A stretch of DNA of 64,000 bases from JAITVM01 sp031551135 (GTDB lineage Bacteria; Bacillota; Clostridia; Lachnospirales; JAITVM01): the NCBI GenBank assembly GCA_031551135.1, contig JAVBOA010000036.1:95404-159403 (forward strand). The letters run 5' to 3'. The translations under genes were made by a program, and so were the position numbers. Shown piece after piece: positions 62,024 through 64,000 of the stretch; position 1 is the stretch's first letter, and each line of letters opens with the position of its first letter. The notes beneath the pieces are model-generated. The model saw only the letters and a list, made by a program, of their open reading frames with translations. It had not been told where the DNA came from and did not search any database.

Positions 62024-62647
62024 TTAAGGAATTATTTTTGATTTTCGAATATCTTTAGAAAATTCAAAAATATTATATCCGAAATTCGAAAACAAAATAT
62101 ATAAAAGATGAATAGGCAAACCGACAACATTAAAATAATCGCCTTCGATTCGTTCAACCATAAAAGCGCCGATTCCTTGAATCCCATAAGCTCCGGCCTT
62201 GTCAAACGGTTCACCGGTTTTTATATAATTTTGGATTTCCGTATCGGTTAATTTTTTAAAATAAACTTTTGTTATTTCAGTTTTGGTCAAAGCTTCAAAG
62301 CCCTGCTTATCGCAATTCAATAAACTCAGCGATGTCATAACTTCATGGCTTTTGCCCGAAAGTCTTGAAAGCATTTCCGTGGCCGTTGATTCATCCTTTG
62401 GTTTTCCCAGTATTTTATTTTCGGACAATACAATCGTGTCTGCCGAAATTATTAAACAATCATCCGTAATTTTATTATAAACAAATTCGCCTTTCTCTTT
62501 CGAGAGTTTATTAATATATTCTTCGGGAGAATAAGCGGAATAAATAGTTTCATCAATGTCGGGCACAATAATTTCAAAATTCAAATTTAGATTTTGGAGT
62601 ATTTCTTTTCTGCGCGGCGAACCCGATGCCAAAATAATTTTTTTCAT
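62024..62647 (-). CDS. maf: Maf-type nucleoside triphosphate pyrophosphatase
   Basis: 207 residues. Substrate motif ILASGSPRRKEILQNL, SADTIVLSENKILGKP, and DKAGAYGIQGIGAFMVERIEGDYFNVVGLP. It hydrolyses non-canonical or modified dTTP/UTP (YhdE/Maf group). It is commonly found next to mreB in Firmicutes. Shine-Dalgarno AGAGGT. Confidence 0.94.
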   Translation of the reverse strand: MKKIILASGSPRRKEILQNLNLNFEIIVPDIDETIYSAYSPEEYINKLSKEKGEFVYNKITDDCLIISADTIVLSENKILGKPKDESTATEMLSRLSGKSHEVMTSLSLLNCDKQGFEALTKTEITKVYFKKLTDTEIQNYIKTGEPFDKAGAYGIQGIGAFMVERIEGDYFNVVGLPIHLLYILFSNFGYNIFEFSKDIRKSKIIP

Positions 62648-62783
62648 GTTTTACCTCTAAAAGCTTTTTGATTTTTATAAAAATTCGAGAATATTTATAG
62701 AAAATATCGTCAAATTATCTTAACAAAAGTTTTTTCGTAAAACAAGATATTTTTCGATGCGATTAGATTTTTTTAAATTTTAA

Positions 62784-62810
62784 TTCTATCCTTTATAATG
62801 AAAATAGTAT
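62784..62810. repeat. ATACTAT element, right-end fragment
   Basis: TTCTATCCTTTATAATGAAAATAGTAT, the 3' 27 bp of the element in copy-B orientation. Confidence 0.75.
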
Positions 62811-62847
62811 AAAATGATTTTATTTCGTTTTCAAAATTTGTTTGCTC

Positions 62848-62888
62848 ATACTATTTCATTCCAAAGGATATAAAAAAGTAAATAGTAT
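62848..62888. repeat. Collapsed ATACTAT element (41 bp) before pdxK
   Basis: The left end ATACTATTTCATTCCAAAGGATA is joined to GTAAATAGTAT; the GC hairpin is missing. It ends 25 bp before the pdxK start. Confidence 0.75.
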
Positions 62889-62913
62889 GAATAAATCTCA
62901 GGAGGAAAAATTA

Positions 62914-63750
62914 ATGAAAAGACTTTTAGCGGTACACGATATTTCAGGAGTTGGAAAATGCTCATTAACCGTATGTTTGCCGATAATATCCGCGTGCAAT
63001 GTTGAATGTGCCTGTATGCCGACGGCTTTTTTATCCACACATACAGGCGGATTTACAGGATTTACTTATCGGGATTTGACAGATGATTTGACGGCTGTTG
63101 CGGAGCATTGGAAAAGCCTTGATTTGAGCATAGACGCGATTTATTCGGGGTTTTTGGGCTCTTTCAGACAGATTCAAATTATTATGAACTCTATCGAATT
63201 ATTAAAAAAAGAAAATACCCTTGTTATTGTTGATCCTGTTATGGCTGATAACGGCGAATTGTATTCGGTTTTTGATGATGATTTTCCAAAAGAAATGCGT
63301 AAGCTTTGCGAAAAAGCGGATATAATTATTCCAAATATAACCGAAGCTGTACTTTTATTGGGCGAAAAATTTCATGAAGGGCCGTATACTAAGGAATATA
63401 TCGAAAATCTACTAATAAAATTATCGATGCTCGGTCCGAAAAAAATTGTTCTTACGGGAGTTTATTTTGATAGTGAAAAATTGGGCGCGGCTTGTTATGA
63501 CGCTGCCGAAAATAAAATCGAATATGCGATGGGCGATAAAATCGAGGGTTCGTATCATGGTACGGGAGATATTTTTGGTTCGGTATTTTGCGGGGCGGTT
63601 CTGAATGGCAAAACACTTTTAGAATCCGCACAGCTTGCCGTAGATTTTACAATCAGAGCAATCAAACACACATATGCAGAAAAAACCGATCCGAAATACG
63701 GAGTTCATTTTGAAGCCGAGCTGCCGTTTTTGGTTAATGCTTTAAAATAG
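62914..63750 (+). CDS. pdxK: Pyridoxal/pyridoxine/pyridoxamine kinase
   Basis: 278 residues of the ribokinase-like fold. VHDISGVGKCSLTVCLPI near the start, GGFTGFTYRDLT, VDPVMADNGELY, IIPNITEAVLLLG, and the catalytic loop GSYHGTGDIFGSVFCGAVL (GTGD with catalytic Asp). It phosphorylates B6 vitamers to PLP precursors. The ATG at 62914 has AGGAGG at 62900-62905; an upstream in-frame start at 62842 lies in the repeat. Confidence 0.93.
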   Translation: MKRLLAVHDISGVGKCSLTVCLPIISACNVECACMPTAFLSTHTGGFTGFTYRDLTDDLTAVAEHWKSLDLSIDAIYSGFLGSFRQIQIIMNSIELLKKENTLVIVDPVMADNGELYSVFDDDFPKEMRKLCEKADIIIPNITEAVLLLGEKFHEGPYTKEYIENLLIKLSMLGPKKIVLTGVYFDSEKLGAACYDAAENKIEYAMGDKIEGSYHGTGDIFGSVFCGAVLNGKTLLESAQLAVDFTIRAIKHTYAEKTDPKYGVHFEAELPFLVNALK

Positions 63751-63769
63751 AAATTTCTCAACTGCAATA

Positions 63770-63800
63770 GGCTGCTGATATAAATTCAGCGGCTTTTTTT
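63770..63800 (+). terminator. Intrinsic terminator after pdxK
   Basis: GCTGCTGA / TCAGCGGC (one G-T) with a 7-nt loop and seven T. Confidence 0.88.
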
Positions 63801-63815
63801 ATGCGCTTTTATTTT

Positions 63816-63850
63816 ATACTTTTTTCTACTTATCAAAATGAAAATAGTAT
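63816..63850. repeat. ATACTAT element, internally deleted
   Basis: ATACT is joined to TTTTTCTACTTATCAAAATG and GAAAATAGTAT; the left half and inner hairpin are missing. Confidence 0.75.
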
Positions 63851-64000
63851 TACTTCCGAATCAGGCCTGTTGATTATCCATAATATTACAATTTAAGTTT
63901 TAAAAGCAGATAGAAAATTAAGAAGAAAAATAAAAAGCTCGGTTTGAAATTCATTAACGCGTAGACATCTTATAAATTCAATCATAGTAAGTTTGAAATA
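63851..64000. other. Window edge, no supported gene
   Basis: A minus-strand frame is open from the edge to a TAA at 63894-63896 (about 35 codons). It shows no recognisable motif and could equally be non-coding. Confidence 0.4.

Noticed and set aside
63894..64000. C-terminal fragment of a minus-strand gene at the right edge
   Set aside because: Only about 35 open codons with no recognisable motif; cannot be distinguished from chance.

Overview
The window is a low-GC Gram-positive chromosome segment, most likely from a member of the Clostridia. The evidence is the A+T-rich codon use, strong Shine-Dalgarno sites with frequent TTG/GTG starts, a FabT-headed fab/acc operon, a LonB protease typical of spore-forming Firmicutes, S-layer homology (SLH) proteins, copper-amine-oxidase-N type secreted proteins, and an mre-mrdA-minCDE-rodA-mgsA cluster in clostridial order. 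I cannot assign a genus. There is no rRNA, tRNA, CRISPR array, prophage or transposase.

Layout. 1-5.6 kb: the tail of a Gfo/Idh/MocA-type oxidoreductase, a 1-phosphofructokinase-like sugar kinase, a secreted serine hydrolase, then a TPR-like protein and a GT4 glycosyltransferase on the minus strand. 6-11 kb: a UvrD-like helicase, a 35-residue membrane peptide, a bitopic protein of unknown function and a DUF4097 protein. 11.1-21.7 kb: one long fatty-acid synthesis operon, fabT-fabH-fabK-fabD-fabG-fabF-accB-fabZ-accC-accD-accA plus a methyltransferase. It has a textbook promoter overlapped by a perfect FabT-type palindrome and contains no acpP. 21.8-32.1 kb: an orphan CheB-like methylesterase, a copper-amine-oxidase-N protein, a PIG-V-like membrane glycosyltransferase, an Orn/Lys/Arg decarboxylase-family protein with a DUF815 ATPase, a flavodoxin-SCP2 fusion, a lipoprotein resembling an M1 peptidase that has lost its zinc site, and a DUF218 protein. 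32.6-38.3 kb: a MurG homologue, a sparse region with a Cys/Trp-rich 25-residue peptide and structured-RNA candidates, two secreted proteins and a cyclophilin lipoprotein. 38.5-43.0 kb: two SLH proteins in tandem. 43.0-50.6 kb: an ECF S component, then tig-clpP-clpX-lonB-engB and a PspC-domain protein. 51.3-52.3 kb: an FMN riboswitch controlling ribU. 52.4-62.7 kb, minus strand: maf, mreBCD, mrdA, minCDE, rodA, mgsA and DUF1294, the cell-shape and division-site cluster. 62.9-63.8 kb: a pyridoxamine kinase.

The most unusual thing in the window is a family of about 113-bp palindromic elements with ATACTATTTTCA termini. There are five near-complete copies and about a dozen partial or collapsed derivatives. 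The copies carry compensatory changes in both the inner hairpin and the outer terminal repeats, and three of them begin exactly on the last base of a gene's stop codon. No transposase is present, so they look like non-autonomous elements that may serve as hairpins or terminators. Other points of interest are two genes whose Shine-Dalgarno spacing points to an AUA start codon, the Cys/Trp-rich peptide, and three candidate structured RNAs. All functional statements come from motif recognition by eye; no database or folding program was run.
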